Positions 32,801-44,231 of a stretch of 64,000 nt of DNA are shown in pieces (within the stretch, counting starts at the first letter, position 1; the number at the start of each line of letters is the position of its first letter). Made by a program: the position numbers and the translations under genes. The DNA lies in contig NC_056422.1 in the NCBI RefSeq assembly GCF_905147365.1, forward strand, positions 8,062,501 to 8,126,500, given 5' to 3'. The DNA comes from Aricia agestis. Its lineage: Eukaryota > Arthropoda > Insecta > Lepidoptera > Lycaenidae. A model generated the notes under the pieces. The model was not told where the DNA came from, searched no databases, and was given only the letters and a program-made list of their open reading frames with translations.

Positions 32801-35800
32801 CTGTAAATATTGGAATAATTATAAATTTATAAATAATTAATATATTTGAATAATAGAACAATTTATAACGTCAAATAAGAGTTTTAAACTGCACACTTAG
32901 GTCACAATAGACATAATTTTGTCTACTCTGCTTAGGTACAGTTGTCGCGATGTGTATGGTAATTTGTAAGTAGAGCTACGCGTAGGGTAGGTCATATTAC
33001 ATACCTAAAAATTGGCCTTATTTTTGCGCTTTGTCCTAACTTTTTTTATTCTGCCTGAGTAAATATTATGTAAAACACAAATAAAATTACATCACAATAT
33101 CTAATAGTGTTTTTGTGTAATATAATTTTCATTACTTAGAATTAATTTAATTTTCATAATAAGTAATAGTATATAATTATTAGGCTCTAAGCACACTAGG
33201 CTGAATTACGCTGGCGTAAATTCCGCCGCGTTTACGCCGCGTTTAAATTGCATACAAAATACGGGCCGAATACGAGGGGTGACACACTATTACGTCGCGT
33301 TTTGTATGCGTTTGACATTTGCGGCGGAAATTACGCAATTACGTAATTCAGCCTAGTGTGTTTAGATATAGACATTGTAAGGGAGCATACCCATACTACG
33401 TGACCCATTTAGGGGGGGGAGGGGGGTCTTCAAAATACTACGCTCGGTCACGAGAGGGGGGAGGGGGTTTAGAGTTTTGTCACGTAGTCAATTTCGCCGA
33501 GAGAAACGTCATACGAAATTTTTTTTTCTCGTGATTTAATACTTAGCACTGGCATTTATTATGGTTACTTATAGCCAACAGCCATTAAAAAAACAGGCAC
33601 TTTGTCACTTTTCAGGCATTTTGAAGTTTGGTGAAGCTGACAAGCTTGGTGATCATATTTACTTTACTATATATTTTAGTGTTCGATTACAATTTGAACT
33701 ACAGTCGTGACTAAAATAATAGGTACCATCGAGGAAATTGATTCCTAACTAGTTGAAAGACCAACGTCATGTAGTCGGATCATGTCAATTCAATGTTAAT
33801 TGTGATCTGACGGTTTTTTTTATGAAATAAGGGGGCAAACGAGCAAACGGGTCACCTGATAGAAAGCAACTTCCATCGCCCATGGACACTCGCAGCATCA
33901 GAAGAGCCGCAGGTGCGTTGCCGGCCTTTTAAGAGGGAATAGGGTAATAGGAGAGGGTAGGGAAGGGAAAAGGGTAGGGGATTGGGCCTCCGGTAAGCTC
34001 ACTCACTCGGCGAAACACAGCGCAAGCGCTGTTTCACGCTTTTTTACTGTGAGAACGTGGTATTTCTCTGGTCGAGCCGGCCCATTCGTGCCAAAGCATG
34101 GCTCTCCCACGTATAGTTGGGTTTGACTTTAAACGCGACCAAATTACTTAGGTCCGCCATCTGCCTAGAAATTAATTTCTCTGATTGTTCTATTGTAATT
34201 TTAGATTATCACTAAATATTATAAAACAAAGTTTTTCTCCCATGTCCCTTTGTTCCCTTTAATCTTTAAAACAACATTTTCTTTAATAGATAGAGTGATT
34301 GAAGAGGAAGGTTTATAAGGATAATAACATTCCTTAAATAGTGGAGAAATACTGTTATTGTTGGGGTTTCTAATGTGATGTCGTAAATAATTACATGTTG
34401 CATCCGGTCGAAAACGGAAACGGAACTTAAGCGCGCCATCTTTATGAAACTAGTAGCGCGCTTTGACAGAGTCGCGGCGTGTCAAAATGGGAGAGATGGA
34501 GAGGGAAACGTCCCCTCCTGTACTGAAAGTGAGATGAGTCTCGTTTAGGCTTCTAACTAGCCAACACGTTCCGGAACTGTCCCTAGTTTCGTCTAAGTGC
34601 TATCTGTGTTAAGTGAAGTAATTAAAGTGTTGCGAAATGATAATTATTGTGAAGTATTTAGTGAAAGAGTAAAGTGTTACTGTGAAGTTTCATTATGAAA
34701 GTGTTTGATGAATGATGGAAACTCAATAAGGATTATAATAGAGAGATTATGAGGTGGTACTATTTCGTACTATTCTCTCCTCGCCCGTCTTCCCACGCCA
34801 CTGTCTTCAAACAGCACTTTACGATGAAGACCTATCCTGATAATAGCGAAGTTCCTTTATCAGAAGCGGGATCGAAGGGCTAGTTCAATCGGAATTCTGA
34901 GGAGAATCTACACCAATTGCATTGAGAACAAAACCGTGAGCGAGCGAACGTTGAGGAGGGAGGTTCACTTGTGCGAGCACAAGATGCGAGGTACAATAAC
35001 GACAGTAACTGGTGAGGCCATTCCATTTTTATTTGGCAACGGTTCGACTTGCCCGTTTATAATTGAAAGTAAAGGGTATACTTAATCTCAGTTTTATTCC
35101 ATGTATATTCGTAATGCCGTTATCCGGCAGTAGCGATTATTGACCCATGTCAAAAAGAAAGTCATATTCCATCATTTTTTTATTCAGACTGCGATTGACA
35201 ATGAAGTGACCATAGACTTAAGAAGTGACACATGTTTCTAGTGTTAGAACGCTATCATATTTTGCATACTGTACTCGGTTAGAACTGAGTAAGCAGTAAA
35301 TTGCTTTGAACTCGTGGAAGGTTGGAGATTATCATTCTAAAAGCTACTAAGAGGTTTTTAGATGAATTTATGATATTATGGTTTGTATCTTTATAAAAGA
35401 CCAACTATGTCAACTTTAAAAATGTAAATTTTTAAAGCTGACATAGTGTAGTACGAGCATTTTTCACATGGCTCCTAGGGTCGGTAAGGCAGTACAGTAG
35501 GTAAGGTAGTGCCAACTTAGTTTATTCTGACTTTAATTATTGTCGAAAGCCTCATACTTTTATTGTTACGGTGCTCGCACTCTTAAGAACGTCAAGGCGT
35601 TTGTCTCTTAAGAACGTCAAGGCGTTTGTGTCAAGGTTGTTTGTCAATAGAAGATCCATAAAACGACGAGTAAATTAATCGAATATTCCCAAATGTTAAA
35701 TGTGCGTGCGGTATAATAAATCAACTTTTATCGATGACAGCGAGTTAATCTAAGGCTATTTTTCGGTCAAGCAACTACGAAGCTATAGCTAAGCAAGCAA

Positions 35801-38800
35801 TACACAAAGAACTTAAGTGAACAGTATGATTTCATATTATACGACGCGAACTACGTTTACGAGTACTTGTGATTTGATTGTCTATTTGGTTTCAGAGTGA
35901 ATAACATCCCTCAAGCTCAAGTATACATTGATGTTTTACGATGCAACGCTTAGTGCACACACGTTAACCGCTTCTTTACACTTTAGCTTGATATGAAATA
36001 TCAGATAATAACATTCACGAGGGCCGTGGTGCCTGGTACCTGGCCGTGGTGGATAAAAGTAAGTGAGATTCATACTCAGCTCTTGTTGTTAAAGGTGTGC
36101 ATGTTGGTGAACCTACTACGCCCCATCCACATTTTGTTATTTGTCGTACTGGTTGAAGTGGCTTCGCGCCCGGGCCAGTTGAGTTTTGGTTTACTGGTTG
36201 AAGTGGCTTCGCGCCCAGGCCAGCTGAGTCTTTGTTTACTAGTTGAAGTGGCTTCGCGCCCAGGCCAGTGGAGTTTTGGGTACTCCTGGTTGTAGTGGCT
36301 TCGCGCCCGGGCCAGTGGAGTTTTGGTTGCTCCTGATTGTAGTGGCTTCGCGCCCGGGCCAGTGGAGTTTTGGTTACTCCTGGTTGTAGTGGCTTCGCGC
36401 CCGGGCCAGCTGAGTTTTGGTTACTCCTGGTTGTAGTGGTTGCGCGCCCGGGCCAGCTGAGTTTTGGTTTCTCCTGGTTGTAGTGGCTTCGCGCCCGAGC
36501 TAGCTGAGTCTTAGTTTCTTCTGGTTGTAGTGGCTACGCGCCCGGGCCAGCTGAGTCTTGGTTTCTCCTGGTTATAGTGGCTTCGCGCCCGGGCCAAATG
36601 AATCTTGGTTTCTCCTGGTTGTAGTGGCTTCGCGCCCGGGCCAGCTAAGTCTTGGTTTCTCCTGGTTGTAGTGGCTTCGCGCCCAGGCCAGATGAGTCTT
36701 AGTTTCTCCTGGTTATAGTGGCTTTGCGCCCGGGCCAGCTAAGTTTTGGTTACTCCTGGTTGAGGAGGCTTCGCGCCTGGGCCAGCTAAGTTTTGTTTCA
36801 CACATTGGTTACTAGATGAAAGGGCCTGGGCGCTACGCCCGGTCTCCACGATAGGTATGTCATGGTAATGGTGGTTGGATGAAAGGGCCTAGTATGCCCG
36901 GTCTACAGCGTATGAGCTAAGGGACTTATGAGTTATGACGTAAGACAAAAGGGCCTAGTGTGTCCAGTCGGCATTTTTGCCTAAAAAAAATGGGTCTACC
37001 GTGCTACACTCTTTGTTTCCCTGCTAAAGCTTTCCCCTATTTCGCATAATATGTCAGGAATAATGCCCGAGCGGGTATAAGCAATTGCCATGTCTGTTTT
37101 GCTGGTACTGAAAAGTAAAACCATGGGTCACGCAACGCGCGAGGACGCGCGACTGTCAGGGTTGGCCGTGTTGCATCCGGTCGATAACGGAAACGGAACT
37201 TAAGTGCGCCATCTTTATGAAACTAGTAGCGCGCTTTGACAGAGTCGCGGCGTGTCAAAATGGGAGAGATGGAGAGGGAAACGTCCCCTCCTGTACTGAA
37301 AGTGAGATGAGTCTCGTTTAGGCTTCTAACTAGCCAACACGTTCCGGAACTGTCCCTAGTTTCGTCTAAGTGCTATCTGTGTTAAGTGAAGTAATTAAAG
37401 TGTTGCGAAATGATAATTATTGTGAAGTATTTAGTGAAAGAGTAAAGTGTTACTGTGAAGTTTCATTATGAAAGTGTTTGATGAATGATGGAAACTCAAT
37501 AAGGATTATAATAGAGAGATTATGAGGTGATTCTATTTCGTACTATTCTCTCCTCGCCCGTCTTCCCACGCCACTGTCTTCAAACAGCACTTTACGATGA
37601 AGACCTATCCTGATAATAGCGAAGTTCCTTTATACATTTTTTTCCGCTTACATTGCAAACGCAGGCTGAATCCTACGAGATTTATCAAAATAATGTACCA
37701 AGTACTGTACACATTGAAAAGGTCTACAGAAAACTCTGCAATGGTATATGTCTACCTCCTATCATGGATATCCCACAATAACAGTTTGTTGTCATTTACT
37801 TTTAACGACAATAGGGATGATGACAAGGTCAAAGATTAGCGAATTTTGATAATAAAATCAAGAAATCATGGTAAAAAATAAGTGCTCCCAAAATTTCAGT
37901 TCGATAGCATTTGTATTTTTTTTTTGTTATGCGCCTTCAAAGTTGGATAATCAAGTCGAATTTTTTTCAATTAAATTTCTTAATATTTGTATACCATTCG
38001 ATAACTTATGCAATTAAAAGCTACTTTTGTTAAGAAACCACTTTCATAAACGCAATATTTAATATACCTATCGAAAAAAGTTTTCTCCCGATGCGTACAA
38101 ACTGCGAAAGAGTGACGTCAGTCTTTCGTAGCACTTAGTATGGAGCGTTTCGGGCAGGTCTATTTTATGAGATGTTTGAATTGTTATATCTTGGTGAATT
38201 TTAAAGCAATCAGAGTAATGCTTTCAGCGATGTTTCTATTTTTAAGGGTCTTTCAATTACCAATAAGAAAAAAAATTAGTCATCATGCCTATTATAATGG
38301 CTAATTTTCGAAGCGATTTTAACCAATACGGCATTAATCCTTATTCAATAAAACCACTTTAAATACATTGTAAATTGAATATTTATACTAATATTATAAA
38401 TGCGAAAGTACCTCTATCTGTCTGTCTGTCTGTCTCCCTTGCACGCCAAAACTACTGAACCGATTATAATGACATAGGCTACTTTTTAACTGGAAAAAGG
38501 GGTTGTAAAGGGGTGTTTATACGTAAATTTGTTCAAATTAAGTTAGTTCCAAAAATTCATAATTCGCTTACTCAAACGTGTTTCTATAAGAGGTGGTAAG
38601 GATAACGAAAGTTTTTCGCGAGTTTATTTGAAGTTATAAGAAGATTTTTGAAGTTTGAAATAATCGTACCGCGGAAGCATTTCTGTAGCCTACATGGAAA
38701 CGGAAACTACCGCACGCTACAAGCTGAAGTCCACGCGGACGGAGTCGCGGGCAACAGCTAGTAGATTTATATGGCCCTTTACAGCATATGATTTTAATAA

Positions 38801-41800
38801 ATATATTTTCGAAGATATTACAAATTTAAAAATTGCGAGACTTAGATTATGCGGCGGTACCGACCAATGCGGGCCACCGGCCACGGGCAGATATAGTTAG
38901 AGTATAAGTAAAGTATATAAATGAAAACTGCTGAATCGATTTTAATCATTTTTTCAGTGGCTATATATTTTATTATACCCGGGCCGTGCGACGCCGGGGC
39001 GGATCGCTAGTTATTATACAATATTATACATAAATCTAAGTGATAATACTTCAGGATGTGTATGTGTTCCTAACATAGAGTTCACTGTGAAAATAGCAGC
39101 GCTGAAAGACCATTTTTTTCACTTCTGTATGGAGAAAAAAAATTTGCTCATTCAACGCTGCTACTTTCACAGTAAAGTTTTTTTTATTGGTGTCAAGCAT
39201 TTCTTTTTGGCAATCTATTGGGTATCAATGTATTTTTTGGAGATCGTTATTTTTATTCCCTTATATAATTAAGTAGTAATCTTAATATATATATTTCTTG
39301 TGTGCGTGTGTATGTGACTGAACTCCTCCTAAACGACTGGACCAATTTTGATGAAATTTTTTGTGTGTGTTCGTGGAGATTCGAGAATGGTTTAGATTTA
39401 CAGTTTGGTCTACTGGAAAATGTTTTTTCAATTAATTTCTTATTTATAAGGAGTTGTTGATTTTGGAATGTTTTACATTAGATCCGGCGGACGGCGCTAT
39501 CATCGCATTCAATATTATTCTATTTCAATTTTAGTTTGTCCTGACAGATGGTGCTACGATTAATTTGAAAAAAATTTTGTTATTCAATTCATGTGCTGAT
39601 TAAAATATTAAATAAATAACACATAGGCTACAATTTTAACCGACTTTCAAAATGGGGGAGGTGTTATGTTCGTTTTCTTATATTCAACGATTACTCCGCC
39701 GTTTATTAACCGATTTTCAAAATTTTTCTTTTGGTATATAGGGTATCATCTCAATTTGGTATTATATTCAGAAAAGTGGTGATCTGATGAAGGATCCATA
39801 AGTAATCGAGGGAACTCCTCAAAACTTATAGGGAAACATATGGTGACTTCGGTTTCGTGAGAAGTATTCTAAGCATATGCTACCAACAAGTAAGATTTTG
39901 CACCGAGATATACCTGGTATACCGTGGTTCGGAAGGTGCTGAGAGAATTCCTGATTCTTTATAGATACAAGTTTGGGAGTTTCGGCGTTGTTTTAAGAAC
40001 AGAAAGCATATGCTACTATGCAAATTACATTCTTCATCATCATCATCATCATCATCACTACCATATTATACCATTTCATAGTCTTTTAGATCGAGACTCG
40101 AGTTTGTCAAGCGATAATTAAAAAAAATCTATATCTACCTAATATTATAAACCTGAAGAGTATGTTTGCTTGAACGCGTCAATCTCAGAAACTACAGGTC
40201 CGATTTAAAAACTTATCTCAGTGTTAGATAGATCATTTATCGAGTAAGACTCATCATTTATCAAGAAGGTTATATTATATTATTACTCTAAGACTAATAC
40301 GACAGAAGAAACTCAGGAAAATGTGGGAAAAACGGGGGATATATTTTTTATGGGAAAATGTACCTACGGATTCTGTAAAATTTCTAATTTACGCGGGCGA
40401 AGCCGCGCGGGACATCTAGTAATTATTATAAACATGCAAAGAGTCTTTTGTAATAAATAACTTAATAAGCTCAAAATATATGAGTCAAATTATTTTCATT
40501 TGCTATCTAGTATATCTACTGTTTCAACTTGCAAAATTATTCAAAATTATTCTTGTCAATACCACGTGAACAATTGAAGGGGGCGGGGGGCGATATACCA
40601 CGCGTGGTCACCAGGGGAAGGGGGGAGGGGGTCAAAAAATCTTAAAAAGTAGGTCACGTAGTATGGGTATGCTCCCTAATTATGGAATTACCGAAATTGT
40701 TTTCATAAAGGGTCGAGGCAAGCGTGTCCCTGAGCTTCTTAACCTCCCTGCACACTTGGTCCGCGAAGAAGGAGATCGAGAACATTGGGAATATGATGAG
40801 AACTGTGAAGCTCATGTTGGCTAAACAATCCTCCATTACAAACTGAAATAAATGCATTTTTAATAAACTAATCTCTAATCCCCATTAAAATGTACCATCG
40901 AGGAAATTGATTCCTAGGCAGTTGACAAACCAACGCCGTTTGGTCGGTAATGTCAATTCAATGTTAATAATTGTGATTTGTTGGCTGGGTTTGACGTAAC
41001 GTGACCAAACTGCGTAGGTCCCCCATCTGCCTAGGAATCAACTTCTCTGATAGTACCAATAAAAATTTTATTCACACGCAGTCCATGGACCTGTTTTATT
41101 TGGTCGGGTAGCATATTTTAACTTACATTTCCAGTAATAAAAGCCCTTGCGATTTCATATGCAGTACCCATGGTAACGAAAAACGCCACCATTAGAAGTA
41201 TAAGTAACTGAAACAAAAAAAATGCGTTCTTACAGACGAACGGCACGTGTCGGCGGCAAGTGTCAGCGGCAGTCGACGGCAGTCGGCGGCACGTGTCGGC
41301 ACGTGTCGGCAGCAGTCGACGGCAGTTGACGGCACGTGTCGGCGGCAGTTGACGGCAGTTGACGGCAGTCGACGGCAGCCGACGGCAGCCGTTGACAATT
41401 TATGACGCTTGCATATGGGGACCTACCACGACCTTTCCTAAAACGATAATGTTTCCTGAAAGCTTTGTTGTAAGATTACAATAACATTACCGTACTCACT
41501 TTTCAAATATAATTTTACAAAAAAACAGTAAAAAATGCAAAATATTGTTAAATCCGCTGTGAAATATCAACTTTTTTAAGAACGATAGCTTGACGTCAAA
41601 GTAATTATTGCTTATCTGTCAAACGGTGTCGCTTAGTAGAGGTGGTGGTAGGCCACCAGTTGTGACGTACCGCCTAAAGGTAAGCGGCCACAGGTCAATA
41701 TCATACGCAACGGACGTCTCGCATCAAACGGATAATTTTTTCACAGTACTTCCGCTGAATCGGCAGCGTATGGATTATCGAATAGTCAAGTAAATGAATG

Positions 41801-44231
41801 CTCAAAAGGGGGGTGTGGATGGAATAGTCAAAAGCAGAAATTTTGACTTAGAAACTTCTTTTGGACTAATTTGAAAATAAACATACTGTCTAGTCGGTAA
41901 TCCGTATGCTGCCGATACAGTGGACGTACTGTAAAAAAATATCCGTTTGATGCGAGACGTCCGTTGCGTACGATACCGACCTGTGGACCTTTACCTTTAC
42001 GCGCTACGTCACAACTCTGCCGTGCAGACACTAAAGCGCAGTAAGTGCCAAATCATGATTCGGAGAAAAACGCATTTAAAGTTTAAAAACGCAAAAAAAT
42101 ATATTAAAATGTATTTGTTTTATTCTTTGTCAACTTTATCTCAAAGTTAATAACGTAAACTTAATCCTAGACGTAAAAAATGCCCTAAAAACCCCATGAA
42201 TAATTTATTACAGGCATTAATATTTTTGGGGCCCCTTTACTGCACTGAAAAAAAACGAGAATTACATATTAAAACGCAGTAAAAGCACTGCACTTTAGTT
42301 AGTTTTGTGTTCTGGAACATAAAAGAAGTAGTGCATACAAATGAAACATCATAATAATTTAATTATGAAAATTTCATTTTTAATAATCAAATAGAATGCG
42401 TTTTTCATTTGATCTTCGTTTCTAAGCTAAAAATTTATTAAAAAATCGGAATCATTAATTAATATGGCGTCATTTTAACCATTGTTGATATAGTAAAATC
42501 TAATATTGACCTCACCATGCAGTAATTGAAAATCTAAATATGATTTATAATAGGCTGCAAGTACTTATATCTTTTTGTAAAAGATAGTTGTACGAATTAC
42601 ATACAACTCTTTCTAAGAATACTATACAAATACTGCATTTTAGTAAGTAGTATAGATTATATTAATATAGCAATTAACTTTTTAAAATGCAGTATTATAC
42701 CTGAATTTACTGCATTTTAATTAGTAATCACTAGTACTGATTAAATGCAGTAAAACTATTTGTATGGAGTTAACATATACTGCGTTTTAATTAGGTTTCC
42801 ACGTGACTGTGTGTTTATACGGAACTATTTAAAAAACAGTATTTTAATCTGAAATTACAAAAAAAATGCTTGTAGCAAGTGATTTTACTGCGATTTATAT
42901 AGTAATAATGTCTTTTTGGCTGTAAAATGGGATAGATACTGCATTTTCAAAAAACTTTATAGTTAAAAATAAAATATTTTCATTTAACGTAGGATAATGT
43001 GAGTAAGCCAGAAAGAAAGAGAAAAAAATGTAGATTTAGAATATATCAAAAACGGAAAATCACAAAAATGCGCCTTACTGCACTTTAGTGTCTGCACGGC
43101 AGAACTGCAAGCGTGATAAACTGTCGACGGCTGCCGTCGACTGCCGCTGACTGCCGCCGACACGTGCCGTCGTCTGCCGTCGACTGCCGCCGACGCGTGC
43201 CGCTGACACGTGCCGTTCGTCTGTAAGCGCTCTAAAGGGGTTTTACCAATAAAAATCATTTGCTTCTCTGAATAAATCGTATTCAAAAACTACAACAGCC
43301 TTGAATCAATTCCTTGAATATGCTATTGTATTATAAGGAGTCACAAACATACCTGCCATTTTACAGCTTCGTTCAAGAAGTCATAGGCCTTGATGATGCT
43401 GTAGTACAAGTCCATAAGATCGCCCATTACAATCTTAGTTTTACGCTTCATTTCCTTCTTGAATTTCGTGAACGAGGCATCGCGGAACACGGTACTGTTG
43501 TAATCGTTAACAGGGTAGGATAGCTTTATGTGATAGGTAACCAGACGAATCCTCGGCGCGAACATGCCGATAAGATGAGCGAGATAATACATTTCCAGGC
43601 AGTGCACCATCGTCAGAGGGGAAAATAGTATCATGTAGTAACATATTTGCACGAATTCCAACGTCAAACGCTTATGTGAGTACGCAAAGGCGAATAATAG
43701 ACCGGCAACAAAAATTAAACACACTTGAATCAGATTGTAGATTGTATTCTTCGTAATCTTGACGTTGTAACCGATTTTCGTGTCGAAATCATCGAGTTCC
43801 GCGTAGAATTTCTGAAGTCTTCCCTTCAAGGTGAAGGTGAGGACAGTGACTAGGGTGTACTTTAAAACGTCAGACAGTAAAAGATAGTGGTAGCTTTGGA
43901 AAAAAATAAACATGCTGAAACCAACGACGGCGCCGGTGATGGCAGAGGAGTAAGCAAAGCACAGGTAGAAGAAACTATTTGTTACATTATCTAATACACC
44001 GACTCTATTCGGACCAAACAGCAAGGTCAAAAAGATGAACATTTTCGATACATTATCGATTTTCTTTCGATCCATAAACGTGTTAAGTTTCACCATTGGA
44101 GCAGACATCTTTAGTTCTTCACGGTCTTTCGGAAAAAGAACACAATTCGTTGGAAATTTCATTAACATAAAAGCCCCTGCTAATAACTTACCGATCCATT
44201 TGTTTGTAGACACTCTCATCATATTAAACAT
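32610..44231 (-). CDS. Gr: Gustatory-receptor-like seven-transmembrane protein, four exons, 433 aa
   Basis: Insect gustatory receptors are ligand-gated channels of taste neurons with an inverted seven-helix fold. Exons on the minus strand: 44231-43353 (293 codons), 41207-41127 (27), 40842-40692 (50 plus 1 nt) and 32800-32610. Intron phases are 0, 0 and 1, donors GTATGT, GTAAGT and GTAATT, acceptors TTTCAG, TTTCAG and TTACAG. The product is hydrophobic throughout, with helix-like stretches near residues 60-72, 82-105, 112-128, 156-178, 185-210, in exon 2, exon 3 and exon 4. It ends with TYLIILLQF at 414-422, fitting the family signature TYxxxxxQF. Length 433 is normal for the family. The start is the first ATG after an in-frame stop. 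No stop or frameshift interrupts it. Introns of about 2.1, 0.3 and 7.9 kb are packed with transposons. Ligand unknown. Confidence 0.85.
33187..33363. mobile_element. TIR element in receptor intron 3
   Basis: AAGCACACTAGGCTGAATTACG-type ends (33190; inverse at 33340-33362) with arms including TTTGTATGC inverses. 177 bp, MITE-like. Confidence 0.7.
33376..33500. repeat. GGGAGCATACCCATACTACG repeat fragment
   Basis: A G-rich fragment starting GGGAGCATACCCATACTACG. A related piece in inverse orientation is at 40560-40676, right next to receptor exon 3. 49880-50180 has similar G/C-rich CACGTAG text. Class unknown. Confidence 0.5.
33720..34190. mobile_element. MITE family M3, copy 1, split by family S element
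   Basis: Ends ACCATCGAGGAAATTGATTC and CTAGAAATTAATTTCTCTGA are inverted. 33814-34112 is a family S insertion on the minus strand. The uninterrupted copy at 40893-41055 supplies the empty site. Confidence 0.7.
33814..34112 (-). mobile_element. Poly(A) SINE-like repeat (family S), copy 6, nested
   Basis: Poly(T) then TATGAAATAAGGGGGC through GGCTCTCCCACGT, inserted into MITE M3 within receptor intron 3. Confidence 0.85.
34396..34860. repeat. Left terminal repeat of the non-coding LTR element
   Basis: 465 bp, ends GCGAAGTTCCTTTAT. Includes GTGTTAAGTGAAGTAATTAA and a run of short AGTG-type motifs. Confidence 0.85.
36152..36800. repeat. Tandem array, 14 units of about 46 bp
   Basis: Unit core GTAGTGGCTTCGCGCCCGGG, then CCAGCTGAGTTTTGGTTTCT. 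Units vary by a few substitutions and by one to two bases in length. An open frame (35993-36295) is a by-product of the array. A second, looser repeat with GAAAGGGCCT follows at 36815-36965. Confidence 0.9.
37169..37633. repeat. Right terminal repeat of the non-coding LTR element
   Basis: Aligns end to end with 34396-34860; differences include GGTCGATAACGG for GGTCGAAAACGG and GAGGTGATTC for GAGGTGGTAC. Flanked on the right by ACATTTT. Confidence 0.85.
37634..38390. other. Receptor intron 3, no further feature recognised
   Basis: AT-rich intronic DNA. The frame at 37597-37839 starts in the terminal repeat and has no known motif. Confidence 0.4.
38391..39180 (+). mobile_element. Helitron-like elements and partial MITE M1
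   Basis: 38391-38761 runs from TATACTAATATTATAAATGC to a hairpin CGCGGACGGAGTCGCG and GCAACAGCTAG before T, a good Helitron 3' end. A second end, GGCGGATCGCTAG/T, is at 39010. 39017-39178 is a shortened M1 copy. Confidence 0.65.
39280..40676. repeat. Family B, Helitron-like end and G-rich repeat in receptor intron 3
   Basis: 39640-40030 follows family B. A (CAT)n run lies at 40033-40056. 40139-40419 ends AGCCGCGCGGGACATCTAG/T, a Helitron-like 3' end. 40560-40676 is the inverse of the G-rich fragment at 33376. Confidence 0.55.
40692..40842 (-). CDS. Gr: Gustatory receptor exon 3
   Basis: 151 nt between TATTTCAG and GTAATT. Encodes a helix (MSFTVLIIFPMFSISFFA) and the conserved-type segment DQVCREVKKLRDTLASTLYE. 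Ends phase 1. Confidence 0.85.
40893..41055. mobile_element. MITE family M3, copy 2, in receptor intron 2
   Basis: Ends TACCATCGAGGAAATTGATT and AATCAACTTCTCTGATAGTA are imperfect inverted repeats; arms include CCTAGGCAG / CTGCCTAGG. It makes up more than half of the 284-bp intron. Confidence 0.75.
41127..41207 (-). CDS. Gr: Gustatory receptor exon 2
   Basis: 27 codons between TTTGTTTCAG and GTAAGT, encoding LLILLMVAFFVTMGTAYEIA and seven more residues. Most of a transmembrane helix. Phase 0 on both sides. Confidence 0.85.
41224..43232. mobile_element. Composite foldback element filling receptor intron 1
   Basis: Outer ends TTACAGACGAACGGCACGTG are inverted and followed inward by CGGCAGTCGACGGCAGTTGA-type tandem repeats on both sides (41240-41395 and 43110-43215). 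Nested inside are a 400-bp inverted repeat (41638-42035; TTTGATGCGAGACGTCCGTT and its inverse) and a third one (about 42019-43105; TGCCGTGCAGACACTAAAG and its inverse). No transposase frame. Superfamily not determined. Confidence 0.8.
42019..43105. repeat. Cluster of ACTGCATTTTA motifs inside the foldback
   Basis: About 13 copies of ACTGCRYTTTA or its inverse TAAARYGCAGT are scattered in both orientations, for example near 42280, 42632, 42690, 42710, 42745, 42780 and 43075. They are not in tandem. Confidence 0.65.
43353..44231 (-). CDS. Gr: Gustatory receptor exon 1
   Basis: 293 codons from ATG 44231 (MFNMMRVSTNKWIGK...) to KWQ before GTATGT. It holds the N-terminus and about five helices, including FFYLCFAYSSAITGAVVGF. 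An in-frame TAA sits 33 nt upstream of the ATG. Confidence 0.85.

Larger units (their letters stand above)
34396..37633. mobile_element. Non-coding LTR element (LARD/TRIM-like) in receptor intron 3
   Basis: Direct 465-bp repeats at 34396-34860 and 37169-37633 start TGTTGCATCCGGTCG and differ at only a handful of positions. An ACA (or ACAT) repeat flanks the pair. The 2.3-kb interior has no retroviral-type frame. CAGAAGCGGGATCG directly after the left repeat could be a primer site. The interior carries a 14-unit tandem array. Recent insertion, mobilised in trans if at all. Confidence 0.8.

Noticed and set aside
35993..36295. 100-codon frame in the LTR element
   Set aside because: Mostly three units of the tandem array read through; no retroelement motif.
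36152..36800. CRISPR-like regular repeats
   Set aside because: Units are contiguous 46-bp tandem repeats without unique spacers, inside a eukaryotic LTR element.
41192..41398. Cys/Arg-rich antisense frame
   Set aside because: Produced by the CGGCAGT-type subterminal repeats of the foldback element; also overlaps receptor exon 2.
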